From: Oasisia sp. SBJ-2009
Taxonomy: Eukaryota; Annelida; Polychaeta; Sabellida; Siboglinidae
Direction: 5' to 3'
Assembly: GCA_964017155.1 (NCBI GenBank)
Contig: OZ024855.1
Location: forward strand, 2,579,991 to 2,643,990
Length of the DNA: 64,000 nt
Shown here piece after piece: positions 61,201 through 63,720 of this stretch. Under the pieces are notes generated by a model. It did not search any database. It saw only the letters and a list, made by a program, of their open reading frames with translations, and was not told the origin of the DNA. Within the stretch, counting starts at the first letter, position 1, and every line of letters begins with the position of its first letter. A program made the translations under genes and the position numbers.

Positions 61201-61878
61201 GTTAAAACTTTGGGCAAGTTTATTCACTCTACATTGCTCCAGTTAACTCAGCTGTATGAATGAGTACCTGGCAAATACTGATGAATATGTCATAAATAAT
61301 GACTATGACAAGTCTGAGAAATATGTTCTTAGCTCAACATGAGAGCAATGACAGTGATCAGATATACATCACTGTAACACTGCACTAACAGGTCATACAT
61401 ACAACACGTGATTTAAATTTAATAGATAATGAAAACGAAGAGCTGATCACAGAGGAACACACAATCCTACGATCAGAACCGTCCTAAGGTTTCCTAAGGT
61501 AAAGTATTATTCCCTGTGACATAATCAAATTAACAGTCAGATTCTGTGATCCATAATCTTAACAGGCAATCTTCAAATATAAGTCAATAAAACTACACAA
61601 TAGAAGCTTCTATTATTTTAACGAATATGGTTATTTTTTTATTATAAATGTTTATGAGCGACAGTTTTAGTAAAAAGGGTGACATAACCGCTAAGATGTG
61701 CAAAATGAGCCAGACCGTGAGTAGACGAGACAACAAATGTAAGCCTGATACCTGGAGAAGCAGGGCGATGTGACTGTGCCCCACCACCACGTCCTGTACA
61801 CACACATTGCGGAGGGCGTGTAGGGCAATGGGGCTACAGAAGCCACGCTTGCCAATCCATTCTGATACCTCCTTCAAC
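14247..61878 (-). CDS. UBR5: UBR5 (HYD/EDD) HECT-type E3 ubiquitin ligase, 49 exons, 5' end missing
   Basis: UBR5 transfers ubiquitin from an E2 enzyme to N-degron and other substrates through a HECT cysteine thioester, mainly in the nucleus. Forty-nine GT-AG exons join in one frame. Their lengths sum to 8,950 bases, which is 2,982 codons plus stop after one carried base. Vertebrate UBR5 is about 2,800 residues, so this version is longer even without its first exon. In order it shows a UBA domain (exons 4-6), a propeller-like region (8-17), a UBR zinc finger (22-24), acidic linkers (30-33), MLLE (42-43) and HECT (39-49). The catalytic cysteine is in [10 protein letters not shown] of exon 49. 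No frameshift or internal stop was found, so the gene looks intact. Exon 1 here begins inside a codon, so the initiator exon must be further upstream. Codons are richer in G and C than the introns. Many introns carry minisatellites that begin at splice sites. No other family has UBA, UBR, MLLE and HECT together. Confidence 0.95.
14460..16722 (-). repeat. UBR5 last intron with a 20-bp minisatellite (14,954-16,596)
   Basis: About 82 copies of a 20-bp unit (GGCACGGACAGACACAGGGG) with 18-bp variants (GGCATAGAGACACAGGGG) recur in blocks, so there is some higher-order order. Near the 16.6-kb end the units change to GGCATGGAGAGACACAAGGG. The array starts about 125 bp from the donor of exon 48 and 490 bp from the acceptor of exon 49. 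The long open frames across it are artefacts. Positions 14,560-14,900 are AT-rich with nothing else visible. Confidence 0.93.
16723..16808 (-). CDS. UBR5: UBR5 exon 48 (HECT)
   Basis: 86 bp. It encodes [20 protein letters not shown] and IERQDL. The WFWSVLEKM helix is conserved in HECT ligases. Confidence 0.95.
17255..17399 (-). CDS. UBR5: UBR5 exon 47 (HECT)
   Basis: 145 bp. It encodes [20 protein letters not shown] and [11 protein letters not shown], matching the HECT C-lobe approach in UBR5. Confidence 0.95.
17780..17822. repeat. Perfect 18-bp hairpin
   Basis: ATGACTACATAGTCACAA at 17,782-17,799 pairs perfectly with 17,802-17,819. Weaker pairing continues outward (CTGTT against AACAG). 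It is probably the core of a short palindromic MITE in the intron between exons 46 and 47. Confidence 0.75.
18005..18130 (-). CDS. UBR5: UBR5 exon 46 (HECT)
   Basis: 126 bp, phase 0. It encodes [20 protein letters not shown] and [20 protein letters not shown]. The [11 protein letters not shown] motif is conserved. Confidence 0.95.
18625..18853 (-). CDS. UBR5: UBR5 exon 45 (HECT N-lobe)
   Basis: 229 bp. It encodes [20 protein letters not shown] and [20 protein letters not shown]. The first 57 or so bases and the acceptor are repeated upstream in a 73-bp array. Confidence 0.96.
18796..19295. repeat. 73-bp array copying the acceptor and 5' part of UBR5 exon 45
   Basis: About seven units, the first lying inside exon 45 itself. 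On the minus strand each carries the end of the intron (TGTTTTAG), the exon start (GGTCATCGGCCTGTGC) and the next 40 or so exonic bases. If splicing used an upstream copy, translation would reach the TAG of the next acceptor in frame, truncating the protein in the HECT domain. Confidence 0.92.
19980..20213 (-). CDS. UBR5: UBR5 exon 44 (HECT N-lobe)
   Basis: 234 bp. It encodes a Ser/Lys/acidic linker, then [20 protein letters not shown] and [14 protein letters not shown]. The PGKRGxYxPRPGKNT block is diagnostic of UBR5. Confidence 0.95.
20214..20852. other. UBR5 intron between exons 43 and 44
   Basis: 639 bp of unique-looking intron sequence. I see no repeat, element or exon here. Confidence 0.5.
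20853..20983 (-). CDS. UBR5: UBR5 exon 43 (MLLE domain)
   Basis: 131 bp. It encodes [20 protein letters not shown] and [28 protein letters not shown] contains the MLLE signature. A 16-bp array of nearly 2.8 kb starts 8 bp from the exon edge. Confidence 0.96.
20992..23775. repeat. 16-bp minisatellite, about 174 copies, next to UBR5 exon 43
   Basis: The unit is GACAGGTGACAGTAGA with variants (AGCAGA, AGCAGGG, AGTAGCG, GACGGG). The exon-proximal unit reads into the polypyrimidine tract of the exon 43 acceptor (minus strand CCTGTCCCTGCTTGCAG). Rare variants recur at a spacing of about 1,414 bp, for example GACCATAG at 21,338 and 22,752 and GACATGTGAC at 21,411 and 22,825, which shows a block duplication. 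Three overlapping frames are open for up to about 1,000 codons only because 16-bp units cycle through stop-free phases. Confidence 0.95.
24342..24619 (-). CDS. UBR5: UBR5 exon 42 (start of MLLE domain)
   Basis: 278 bp. It encodes [20 protein letters not shown] and a Gly/Ala-rich linker, then [17 protein letters not shown], the first helices of the MLLE/PABC domain that binds PAM2 peptides. A 20-bp array starts at its acceptor. Confidence 0.95.
24637..25185. repeat. 20-bp minisatellite next to UBR5 exon 42
   Basis: The unit CATAGCAACACTGTAGTAAC is repeated about 26 times, more degenerate toward 25,180 and fading into CAACAC-rich sequence up to 25,560. It begins 18 bp upstream of the exon 42 acceptor. 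Confidence 0.92.
25686..25755 (-). CDS. UBR5: UBR5 exon 41
   Basis: 70 bp. It encodes [20 protein letters not shown] and LQY. The EKLPNLE core is conserved. Confidence 0.9.
26311..26490 (-). CDS. UBR5: UBR5 exon 40 (HECT region)
   Basis: 180 bp, phase 0. It encodes [20 protein letters not shown] and [20 protein letters not shown] plus SFYTAFAQ. The second block is a hallmark of UBR5. Its first 24 bases and its acceptor are copied about 16 times in the adjoining 35-bp array. Confidence 0.96.
26470..27060. repeat. 35-bp array copying the acceptor and 5' end of UBR5 exon 40
   Basis: About 16-17 units including the genuine one. On the minus strand each reads TTGTTTGACAG then GTCGAGAGAGACCGTAACC, the first being the 3' splice site and the second the start of exon 40. 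Some units are 33 bp. Splicing to any upstream copy would meet a TGA in the second unit. Confidence 0.95.
27345..27561 (-). CDS. UBR5: UBR5 exon 39 (start of HECT region)
   Basis: 217 bp. It encodes [40 protein letters not shown] and [20 protein letters not shown], closely matching UBR5. Confidence 0.95.
27640..27880 (-). mobile_element. SINE-like element, tRNA-related head
   Basis: Read on the minus strand it starts with GCGCAGTGGCTCAGGGGTAA (an A-box-like head), continues with TTCACTCAGCTGAATAAATG and AGTACCTGGC, and ends in GCGCTTAGAGC and ATACTGCGCTGTATT. The B-box region seems deleted. The same body occurs at 35.1-35.4, 44.3-44.5 and 61.1-61.3 kb. Confidence 0.65.
28121..29240. repeat. 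25-bp minisatellite, about 45 copies, UBR5 intron between exons 38 and 39
   Basis: The unit is CTCTCTCACCCTCTACTACTACACC with scattered CTGACC variants. It is a pure polypyrimidine-rich strand, on the non-template side for UBR5. Unlike most arrays here it does not touch a splice site. Confidence 0.95.
29311..29346. repeat. Perfect 16-bp hairpin next to exon 38 donor
   Basis: TTGTCTGTCATCAGTT pairs with AACTGATGACAGACAA around a GACT loop. It lies 8 bp beyond the donor of exon 38, so it would form in the pre-mRNA near that splice site. Confidence 0.8.
29356..29496 (-). CDS. UBR5: UBR5 exon 38 (probable)
   Basis: 141 bp with AG at the acceptor and GTAAGT at the donor. Its phase fits exons 37 and 39 exactly. 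It encodes a weakly conserved linker ([20 protein letters not shown]). I include it because skipping it would break the frame between its neighbours. Confidence 0.75.
30108..31245 (-). CDS. UBR5: UBR5 exon 37, unusually long (1,138 bp)
   Basis: It encodes conserved blocks [60 protein letters not shown] and [18 protein letters not shown]. Roughly 200 residues rich in Ala, Thr, Val, Ser and Pro follow, with no visible similarity to vertebrate UBR5. The frame is open over 378 codons and both ends splice in phase. The tail is likely an unstructured linker before the HECT region. Confidence 0.92.
31246..32085. other. UBR5 intron with a short 23-bp repeat
   Basis: GATATCCAGTAAATATCAGT units recur four times at about 31,335-31,420. 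Nothing else is visible. Confidence 0.7.
32086..32377 (-). CDS. UBR5: UBR5 exon 36
   Basis: 292 bp. It encodes [40 protein letters not shown] and [16 protein letters not shown]. The region is conserved apart from a Gly-rich insert. Confidence 0.93.
32378..33218. other. UBR5 intron, nothing notable
   Basis: 841 bp, AT-rich. It contains CACCAGGTGGCAGC near 33,043, a good match to the CTCF core. No other feature is seen. Confidence 0.5.
33219..33466 (-). CDS. UBR5: UBR5 exon 35
   Basis: 248 bp. It encodes [40 protein letters not shown] and [10 protein letters not shown], conserved with vertebrate UBR5. Confidence 0.93.
34029..34142 (-). CDS. UBR5: UBR5 exon 34
   Basis: 114 bp. It encodes [20 protein letters not shown] and a Thr-rich tail. 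The QWAVR motif is conserved. Confidence 0.9.
34500..34665. mobile_element. Palindromic MITE-like element in UBR5 intron
   Basis: Arms of about 46 bp (34,546-34,591 and 34,600-34,645) pair with few mismatches: TTTGATTTATTAGATGT against its complement, and GTAATACAGTTAATATG against CATATTAACTGTATTAC. Weaker pairing continues outward (ATGCGG). No coding capacity. Confidence 0.7.
34902..35054 (-). CDS. UBR5: UBR5 exon 33
   Basis: 153 bp. It encodes [20 protein letters not shown] and an acidic run ending [13 protein letters not shown]. The EPLERTT-type end is conserved. Confidence 0.91.
35135..35420 (-). mobile_element. SINE-like element, second copy
   Basis: On the minus strand: GAGCGCAGTGGCACAGTG, then a region ending GAACCCGGGTTTTATT, then TACATTGCTCTAATTCATTC and GAGTAGCTGCC. 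It shares its body with the other SINE copies but is diverged. Confidence 0.65.
35421..36336. other. UBR5 intron, no further feature
   Basis: AT-rich intron sequence without a repeat or exon that I can recognise. Confidence 0.45.
36337..36471 (-). CDS. UBR5: UBR5 exon 32
   Basis: 135 bp. It encodes [20 protein letters not shown] and [20 protein letters not shown], nearly identical to the vertebrate block. Confidence 0.94.
36473..36850. repeat. Degenerate GTGACA-rich repeat with a 21-bp hairpin
   Basis: Short imperfect repeats of the type CAGGTGACA start at the exon 32 acceptor. A hairpin at 36,658-36,703 (GACAGGCAGGTGACACATGTG and its complement with one mismatch, loop TTGT) lies within it. 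Confidence 0.75.
36938..37055 (-). CDS. UBR5: UBR5 exon 31 (acidic linker)
   Basis: 118 bp. It encodes [20 protein letters not shown] and a His/Asp/Glu-rich run. Vertebrate UBR5 has a comparable acidic, histidine-rich stretch here. Confidence 0.87.
37181..37325. mobile_element. Palindromic element A in UBR5 intron
   Basis: The left arm, CACTTCAACGTTTCAACCGC with flanks, pairs with the right arm CGGTTGAAACGTTGAAGTG with flanks. The outer TACACAACT and AAGTACAATTTCT blocks pair too. The right arm has a 12-bp extra segment. The centre is related to that of element B at 42.1-42.3 kb. Confidence 0.75.
37326..37929. other. UBR5 intron, nothing notable
   Basis: AT-rich, with a short poly-C tract near 37,870. 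No exon or element is seen. Confidence 0.45.
37930..38097 (-). CDS. UBR5: UBR5 exon 30
   Basis: 168 bp, phase 0. It encodes [16 protein letters not shown], then a polar and acidic linker ending [23 protein letters not shown] matches the family. Confidence 0.92.
38590..38767 (-). CDS. UBR5: UBR5 exon 29
   Basis: 178 bp. It encodes [20 protein letters not shown] and [20 protein letters not shown]. Its acceptor region, CTGTTGTTTGCCAG, is the seed of the adjoining 48-bp array. Confidence 0.95.
38780..39857. repeat. 48-bp minisatellite next to UBR5 exon 29, about 22 copies
   Basis: The unit includes GTTAGATGTCATCTTAGCC, ACCAGTGGGAGTGTC and AAACAACAGC. On the minus strand the unit copies the 24 bases before the exon 29 acceptor (CATCTAATCA, then TGCTGTTGTTTG), after which the real site reads CCAG and the copies read ACAC. 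The unit length is a multiple of three, so a 378-codon frame stays open by chance. Confidence 0.95.
40000..40320. repeat. Dispersed GC-hairpin repeat, decayed copy
   Basis: It matches 56,900-57,190: the hairpin region (CCTGTCATTTGGACGGAT here), then AAAAAGGTCTT, CCTTGAAAATGGGTGTAAAT, and CATAAAGCCC near its end. It is the most diverged of the copies in this window. Confidence 0.7.
40460..40626 (-). CDS. UBR5: UBR5 exon 28
   Basis: 167 bp. It encodes [40 protein letters not shown] and MAPQSSRKK, all conserved in UBR5. Confidence 0.93.
40817..40922 (-). CDS. UBR5: UBR5 exon 27
   Basis: 106 bp. It encodes [20 protein letters not shown] and [15 protein letters not shown]. The DxFTHCxxVKC core is conserved. 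Confidence 0.92.
41453..41576 (-). CDS. UBR5: UBR5 exon 26
   Basis: 124 bp. It encodes [20 protein letters not shown] and [19 protein letters not shown], close to the vertebrate sequence. Confidence 0.95.
41592..41660. repeat. Two-copy repeat of about 40 bp beside exon 26 acceptor
   Basis: CACAACTGTCACAGAATCAC is present twice, starting about 20 bp upstream of the exon 26 splice site. Confidence 0.75.
41760..41850 (+). mobile_element. SINE/LINE 3' tail with (ATT)n end
   Basis: AGCGCTTTGAGCATATTTG, then ATTGCGCTTTATAAATAATA and an ATT microsatellite. This is a common 3' tail of retroposons in animals. The 5' part is not recognisable. Confidence 0.6.
41938..42053 (-). CDS. UBR5: UBR5 exon 25
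   Basis: 116 bp. It encodes [20 protein letters not shown] and [18 protein letters not shown], matching the family. Confidence 0.93.
42139..42277. mobile_element. Palindromic element B in UBR5 intron
   Basis: Arms of about 66 bp (42,141-42,206 and 42,210-42,275) pair almost fully: TAATTACACAACTAGCAATG against its complement and TTTCGACCACCATTGGTGG against CCGCCGATGGTGGTCGAAA, with a loop of three bases. It shares its central words with element A. Confidence 0.8.
42632..42778 (-). CDS. UBR5: UBR5 exon 24 (end of UBR zinc finger)
   Basis: 147 bp. It encodes [20 protein letters not shown], which completes the UBR box, then [19 protein letters not shown]. Confidence 0.95.
42779..43275. other. 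UBR5 intron with degenerate GACAATGAT repeats
   Basis: Imperfect short repeats with GACAATGATA, ACATGACACA and ACAACAAC fill 42,900-43,230. The unit is not well defined. Confidence 0.5.
43276..43367 (-). CDS. UBR5: UBR5 exon 23 (UBR zinc finger)
   Basis: 92 bp. It encodes [20 protein letters not shown] and [10 protein letters not shown]. The dense Cys/His pattern provides zinc ligands of the UBR box. Confidence 0.95.
43853..44180 (-). CDS. UBR5: UBR5 exon 22 (start of UBR zinc finger, coding minisatellite)
   Basis: 328 bp. It encodes [20 protein letters not shown], then three perfect copies of GAGSSTSS plus a diverged one (24-bp units), then [20 protein letters not shown] and INQ. The last segment opens the UBR-type zinc finger that binds N-degrons. 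The Ser/Gly repeat looks like a recent local expansion in a linker. Confidence 0.93.
44262..44480 (-). mobile_element. SINE-like element with B box, third copy
   Basis: On the minus strand the B box GGTTCAAATCC lies at 44,394-44,404, followed by TGTGCTGCCATG, then CTACACTGCTCCAGTTCACT and CAGCTGTACGAGTGGGTGCC. The A-box head is degraded. Confidence 0.75.
44860..45073 (-). CDS. UBR5: UBR5 exon 21
   Basis: 214 bp. It encodes [20 protein letters not shown], then [20 protein letters not shown] and [10 protein letters not shown], an ankyrin-like helical segment leading to the UBR box. Confidence 0.92.
45596..45925 (-). CDS. UBR5: UBR5 exon 20
   Basis: 330 bp. It encodes [20 protein letters not shown], a Ser-rich stretch, [15 protein letters not shown] and [12 protein letters not shown], matching the LREMMRR and PPDPP regions of the family. 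Confidence 0.9.
46486..46608 (-). CDS. UBR5: UBR5 exon 19
   Basis: 123 bp. It encodes [20 protein letters not shown] and [14 protein letters not shown]. The CDGNRN motif is conserved in UBR5. Confidence 0.92.
46609..47426. other. UBR5 intron, nothing notable
   Basis: 818 bp of AT-rich intron with no element that I can recognise. Confidence 0.45.
47427..47508 (-). CDS. UBR5: UBR5 exon 18
   Basis: 82 bp. It encodes [20 protein letters not shown] and ASIDKEE, helical repeats following the propeller. Confidence 0.88.
47917..48108 (-). CDS. UBR5: UBR5 exon 17
   Basis: 192 bp, phase 0. It encodes [40 protein letters not shown] and [11 protein letters not shown]. Confidence 0.93.
48109..48856. 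other. UBR5 intron, nothing notable
   Basis: 748 bp of AT-rich intron. No repeat or exon is seen. Confidence 0.45.
48857..49011 (-). CDS. UBR5: UBR5 exon 16
   Basis: 155 bp. It encodes [20 protein letters not shown] and [19 protein letters not shown] 25-bp array lies about 30 bp upstream of its acceptor. Confidence 0.9.
49045..49250. repeat. 25-bp minisatellite near UBR5 exon 16, about 8 copies
   Basis: The unit is TGTTCACTGTGTCTTGTAAAGTATA. It starts about 35 bp upstream of the exon 16 acceptor. Diverged TTCAC words continue to about 49,510. Confidence 0.9.
49803..50034 (-). CDS. UBR5: UBR5 exon 15
   Basis: 232 bp. It encodes [46 protein letters not shown] and [10 protein letters not shown], strongly conserved in the family. 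Confidence 0.94.
50035..50971. other. UBR5 intron, possible old dispersed repeat
   Basis: 937 bp. A CATGTGG triplication lies at about 50,490-50,520. Sequence from about 50,580 to 50,790 looks repeat-like but has no partner in this window. Confidence 0.4.
50972..51096 (-). CDS. UBR5: UBR5 exon 14
   Basis: 125 bp. It encodes [20 protein letters not shown] and KVIK after a basic stretch ([11 protein letters not shown]) that may act as a nuclear localisation signal. Confidence 0.92.
51222..51638. mobile_element. Short hAT-like non-autonomous element, 417 bp
   Basis: The ends are inverted: CAGGGTCCGTACA and the complement of CAGGGTCTCTACA. Subterminal words (TTCAAGACTTTT, AATTCAAGG) recur at both ends in opposite orientation. 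CAGGG termini are common among hAT elements. Flanks are similar (AATAA) but no clean 8-bp duplication is seen. Confidence 0.6.
51936..52060 (-). CDS. UBR5: UBR5 exon 13
   Basis: 125 bp. It encodes a polar linker with [27 protein letters not shown] is conserved in vertebrate UBR5. Confidence 0.87.
52061..52821. other. UBR5 intron, nothing notable
   Basis: 761 bp, AT-rich, no recognisable element. Confidence 0.45.
52822..53079 (-). CDS. UBR5: UBR5 exon 12
   Basis: 258 bp. It encodes [20 protein letters not shown], a basic Gly-rich loop, then [20 protein letters not shown] and [13 protein letters not shown]. The basic PFSQRKK segment is conserved in UBR5. Confidence 0.92.
53429..53586 (-). CDS. 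UBR5: UBR5 exon 11
   Basis: 158 bp. It encodes [40 protein letters not shown] and ALYW, a well conserved part of the propeller-like region. Confidence 0.92.
53587..54293. other. UBR5 intron with short (ATCA)n
   Basis: A five-unit ATCA microsatellite lies near 54,112-54,131. The rest is plain AT-rich intron. Confidence 0.5.
54294..54404 (-). CDS. UBR5: UBR5 exon 10
   Basis: 111 bp, phase 0. It encodes [20 protein letters not shown] and [16 protein letters not shown] 34-bp array starts at its acceptor. Confidence 0.88.
54405..54550. repeat. 34-bp array seeded at UBR5 exon 10 acceptor, about 4 copies
   Basis: The unit contains GTCTCTGTCAGACAAACCGA and CACGTCACTACTAA. On the minus strand it copies the acceptor context GTTGGTTTGTCTACAG as GTCGGTTTGTCTGACAG, leaving acceptor-like AGs upstream of the real one. 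Confidence 0.88.
54916..55038 (-). CDS. UBR5: UBR5 exon 9
   Basis: 123 bp, phase 0. It encodes [20 protein letters not shown] and [15 protein letters not shown], an RCC1-like blade conserved in UBR5. Confidence 0.93.
55414..55646 (-). CDS. UBR5: UBR5 exon 8
   Basis: 233 bp. It encodes an Arg/Asp/Glu-rich run ([20 protein letters not shown]), then [11 protein letters not shown] and [11 protein letters not shown], where the conserved propeller-like region begins. Confidence 0.9.
55991..56285. repeat. 104-bp repeat covering the donor site of UBR5 exon 7, 2.7 copies
   Basis: Copies start with TAACAATGAAACAC near 55,991, 56,095 and 56,199. On the minus strand each contains CACAGCAA followed by GTAGGTCTAGG, which is the end of exon 7 and its donor. 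Two decoy donors thus lie downstream of the genuine one. Confidence 0.9.
56272..56409 (-). CDS. UBR5: UBR5 exon 7
   Basis: 138 bp. It encodes [20 protein letters not shown] and [17 protein letters not shown]. Both splice sites are embedded in tandem repeats: 57-bp units copy the acceptor side and 104-bp units copy the donor side. Confidence 0.9.
56410..56850. repeat. Arrays at UBR5 exon 7 acceptor (16-bp then 57-bp units)
   Basis: Positions 56,424-56,530 are 16-bp units with the palindrome TGACGTCA. From about 56,540 come five 57-bp units that on the minus strand repeat CTGTACAG and ATGACCTGTT, the exon 7 acceptor plus its first exonic bases. An upstream copy would read into a TGA within the unit. 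Related units resume at 57,190-57,360 beyond an inserted dispersed repeat. Confidence 0.9.
56427..56514. promoter_or_regulatory. Six perfect CRE-like palindromes at 16-bp spacing
   Basis: TGACGTCA occurs at 56,427, 56,443, 56,459, 56,475, 56,491 and 56,507. This is the CREB/ATF consensus. Further single copies lie at 56,885, 57,231 and 47,535. Function is not shown; they may be a by-product of the tandem repeat. Confidence 0.55.
56900..57190. repeat. Dispersed GC-hairpin repeat inserted in the exon 7 arrays
   Basis: It begins CTAGAGACCCGTCCACCCG and includes the hairpin CCCGTCATTTGGACGGG at 56,922-56,938, then GGACGGGTTGTGGACGGGC, and ends near GCATAAAGCCCTGC. It splits the 57-bp array into two parts, so it arrived after the array or was carried with it. 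Confidence 0.8.
57414..57507 (-). CDS. UBR5: UBR5 exon 6 (end of UBA)
   Basis: 94 bp. It encodes [20 protein letters not shown] followed by an acidic tail. This completes the UBA domain with its conserved [11 protein letters not shown] helix. Confidence 0.94.
57817..57876 (-). CDS. UBR5: UBR5 exon 5 (UBA)
   Basis: 60 bp, phase 0 at both ends. It encodes [20 protein letters not shown], the middle of the ubiquitin-binding UBA domain. Confidence 0.92.
57877..58477. other. UBR5 intron with (TA)n tract
   Basis: A TA microsatellite lies at about 58,228-58,325. I see nothing else in this 601-bp intron. Confidence 0.7.
58478..58676 (-). CDS. UBR5: UBR5 exon 4 (low-complexity linker, start of UBA)
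   Basis: 199 bp. A Gly/Arg/Asn-rich linker with GRGSGVIVG leads into [15 protein letters not shown], the first helix of the UBA domain. Confidence 0.88.
58677..59239. other. UBR5 intron, nothing notable
   Basis: 563 bp, AT-rich, without a recognisable element. Confidence 0.45.
59240..59362 (-). CDS. UBR5: UBR5 exon 3
   Basis: 123 bp. It encodes [20 protein letters not shown] and [18 protein letters not shown]. It is poorly conserved with vertebrates, but both flanking phases fit. A 21-bp array starts directly upstream of its acceptor. Confidence 0.78.
59366..59765. repeat. 21-bp minisatellite seeded at UBR5 exon 3 acceptor, about 18 copies
   Basis: The unit is TCACCAAGTCAGATCTACATG, alternating with an ATCAACATG form. 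It starts directly at the acceptor, whose minus-strand context ACATGTTGATTGTGTCAG resembles the unit. Degenerate TGTCACTGAGTCA words continue to about 60,400. Confidence 0.92.
59766..60420. repeat. Degenerate TGTCACTGAGTCA repeats
   Basis: Loose repeats of ATGTCACTGAGTCAAAT and similar extend the exon 3 array. Four TGACG steps in a row (GACGTGACGTGACGTGACG) occur near 60,410-60,430. Confidence 0.65.
60863..60936 (-). CDS. UBR5: UBR5 exon 2
   Basis: 74 bp, in phase. It encodes [20 protein letters not shown], continuing the conserved N-terminal segment. Donor GTAAGT. Confidence 0.87.
61131..61300 (+). mobile_element. SINE-like element with A and B boxes
   Basis: AGCACAGTGGCTCACCAGAG resembles a polymerase III A box, and GGTTCAAATCC at 61,179-61,189 is a canonical B box. 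The body TACATTGCTCCAGTTAACTC and AGCTGTATGAATGAGTACCT is shared with the other copies. It is the best preserved head in the window. Confidence 0.8.
61752..61878 (-). CDS. UBR5: UBR5 exon 1 of those seen (N-terminal region)
   Basis: 127 bp. It enters one base into a codon and encodes [20 protein letters not shown] and [13 protein letters not shown], matching the conserved N-terminal segment that follows the first exon in animal UBR5. Donor GTATCA. Confidence 0.85.
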
Positions 61879-62990
61879 CTGCAAAATAGAGTAACCTTTA
61901 TCAGGTAACAAGTCACCACAAATTGTTGGTGAATTATTATCACAATGTTTTTTCCCCTTATTAAATCTGGTGGTATAATATAAGGGAGCCATGCATGACC
62001 AAGGTTACTGACTGCAATAAATTATCCATAAAATACATAGAAATTTACATATATTTCAATGTAGTTTTTTTATTTGTTTTAAACAACTGTTTGTAAAAAT
62101 ATATTGTGTTTCTTGTATTAACCTAGAAAATATGCAACTAGTATCATAATCTTTCTATTTGAAATGCCATCATTATAATAGCTGATCTATTTGTTATATA
62201 TCTAGTTAAAAACATAAATTAAATACAAAAATTATAAAAATAATTTATGAACAATTTTTTTTATTAATTATGCATATATGATTGCATACATTTACTGGAA
62301 AACCAATTTACATAATGTCAATTATTCAAGCAATAAGCAGTATTGTTACATGCTGATTAATGTTAGCCACACGGTAATTTAATTTCACTTTTTATTTTTA
62401 ACATGCATACAAATGATTTATTGATAGATATTCTGCATACAAGATATGATAGGACACCATATTTGTTTTTCATGCTGAAATGTTTATTAAAGCCATTTAA
62501 AGGCGCTTTTAATTTGTTTAAGTTTGTTTAATGATATTTTTATGTTTTGTAACAGTGCCTTCGGACAGGATTACCTGGATTTATGGCACTATATAAATGG
62601 TTTTATTATATAATTAATAAATGCTTTATTATTATGAAGTTATTCAAAAAAATTACATTGATTAGGATCAAACTAAACCAAATGCAGGATAATGGTGGCA
62701 ACCAGCATCAAAGATGTCAATGTTTTAACAATTATTTCAAATATACTGTGGCTCTATTTATACAAGTTATGGTCACATATCCTGTAAATGGTTTGTTCTG
62801 ATGTTTTGGTGACAGTTGTTCAGACGTTTCAGTCTGTGCTGTGCATCAATAGTTGTTCATACTAAATAGATCACTTGAAAGTTAGCATTTAATCATATAA
62901 ATTACCAGCAGACACATTGTTTTTAGAACAATTCATGTGTACTTCCATGTTTTCATCCTGCAGCAAATGTTACACTTCATTAGCCATCAT
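61879..62990. other. 5' UBR5 intron, AT-rich
   Basis: I searched for the initiator exon of UBR5 here and did not find one. A retroposon-like tail (GGCACTATATAAATGG) lies near 62,585. The rest is AT-rich. Confidence 0.5.
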
Positions 62991-63720
62991 CCCGTCTACC
63001 ACGGCCTCACCCAGAGACCCGTCTACCACGGCCTCACCCAGAGACCCGTCTACCATGGCCTCACCCAGAGACCCGTCTACCACGGCCTCACCCAGAGACC
63101 CGTCCACCACGGCCTCACCCAGAGACCCGTCTACCACGGCCTCACCCAGAGACCCGTCTACCACGGCCTCACCCAGAGACCCGTCCACCACGGCCTCACC
63201 CAGAGACCCGTCCACCACGGCCTCACCCAGAGACCCGTCTACCACGGCCTCACCCAGAGACCCTTCCACCACGGCCTCACCCAGAGACCCGTCCACCACG
63301 GCCTCACCCAGAGACCCGTCTACCACGGCCTCACCCAGAGACCCGTCTACCACGGCCTCACCCAGAGACCCTTCCACCACGGCCTCACCCAGAGACCCGT
63401 CCACCACGGCCTCACCCAGAGACCCGTCTACCACGGCCTCACCCAGAGACCCTTCCACCACGGCCTCACCCAGAGACCCGTCCACCACGGCCTCACCCAG
63501 AGACCCGTCCACCACGGCCTCACCCAGAGACCCGTCCACCACGGCCTCACCCAGAGACCCGTCCACCACGGCCTCACCCAGAGACCCGTCCACCACGGCC
63601 TCACCCAGAGACCCGTCCACCACGGCCTCACCCAGAGACCCGTCTACCACGGCCTCACCCAGAGACCCGTCCACCACGGCCTCACCCAGAGACCCGTCCA
63701 CCATGGCCCCACCCAGAGAC
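62990..63720. repeat. 27-bp minisatellite, about 27 copies
   Basis: The unit is CCCAGAGACCCG followed by TCCACCACGGCCTCA (or TCTACC). It ends directly in a dispersed GC-hairpin repeat whose first bases (AGAGACCCGTCCACC) are part of the unit, so the array grew from that element's end. Open frames on both strands result from the 27-bp period. Confidence 0.93.

Noticed and set aside
61131..61205. A functional tRNA gene
   Set aside because: A and B boxes are present, but a cloverleaf is not formed and a shared SINE body follows, so it is a SINE head.
18796..63720. CRISPR arrays
   Set aside because: The repeats are head-to-tail without unique spacers, and this is animal DNA with introns.
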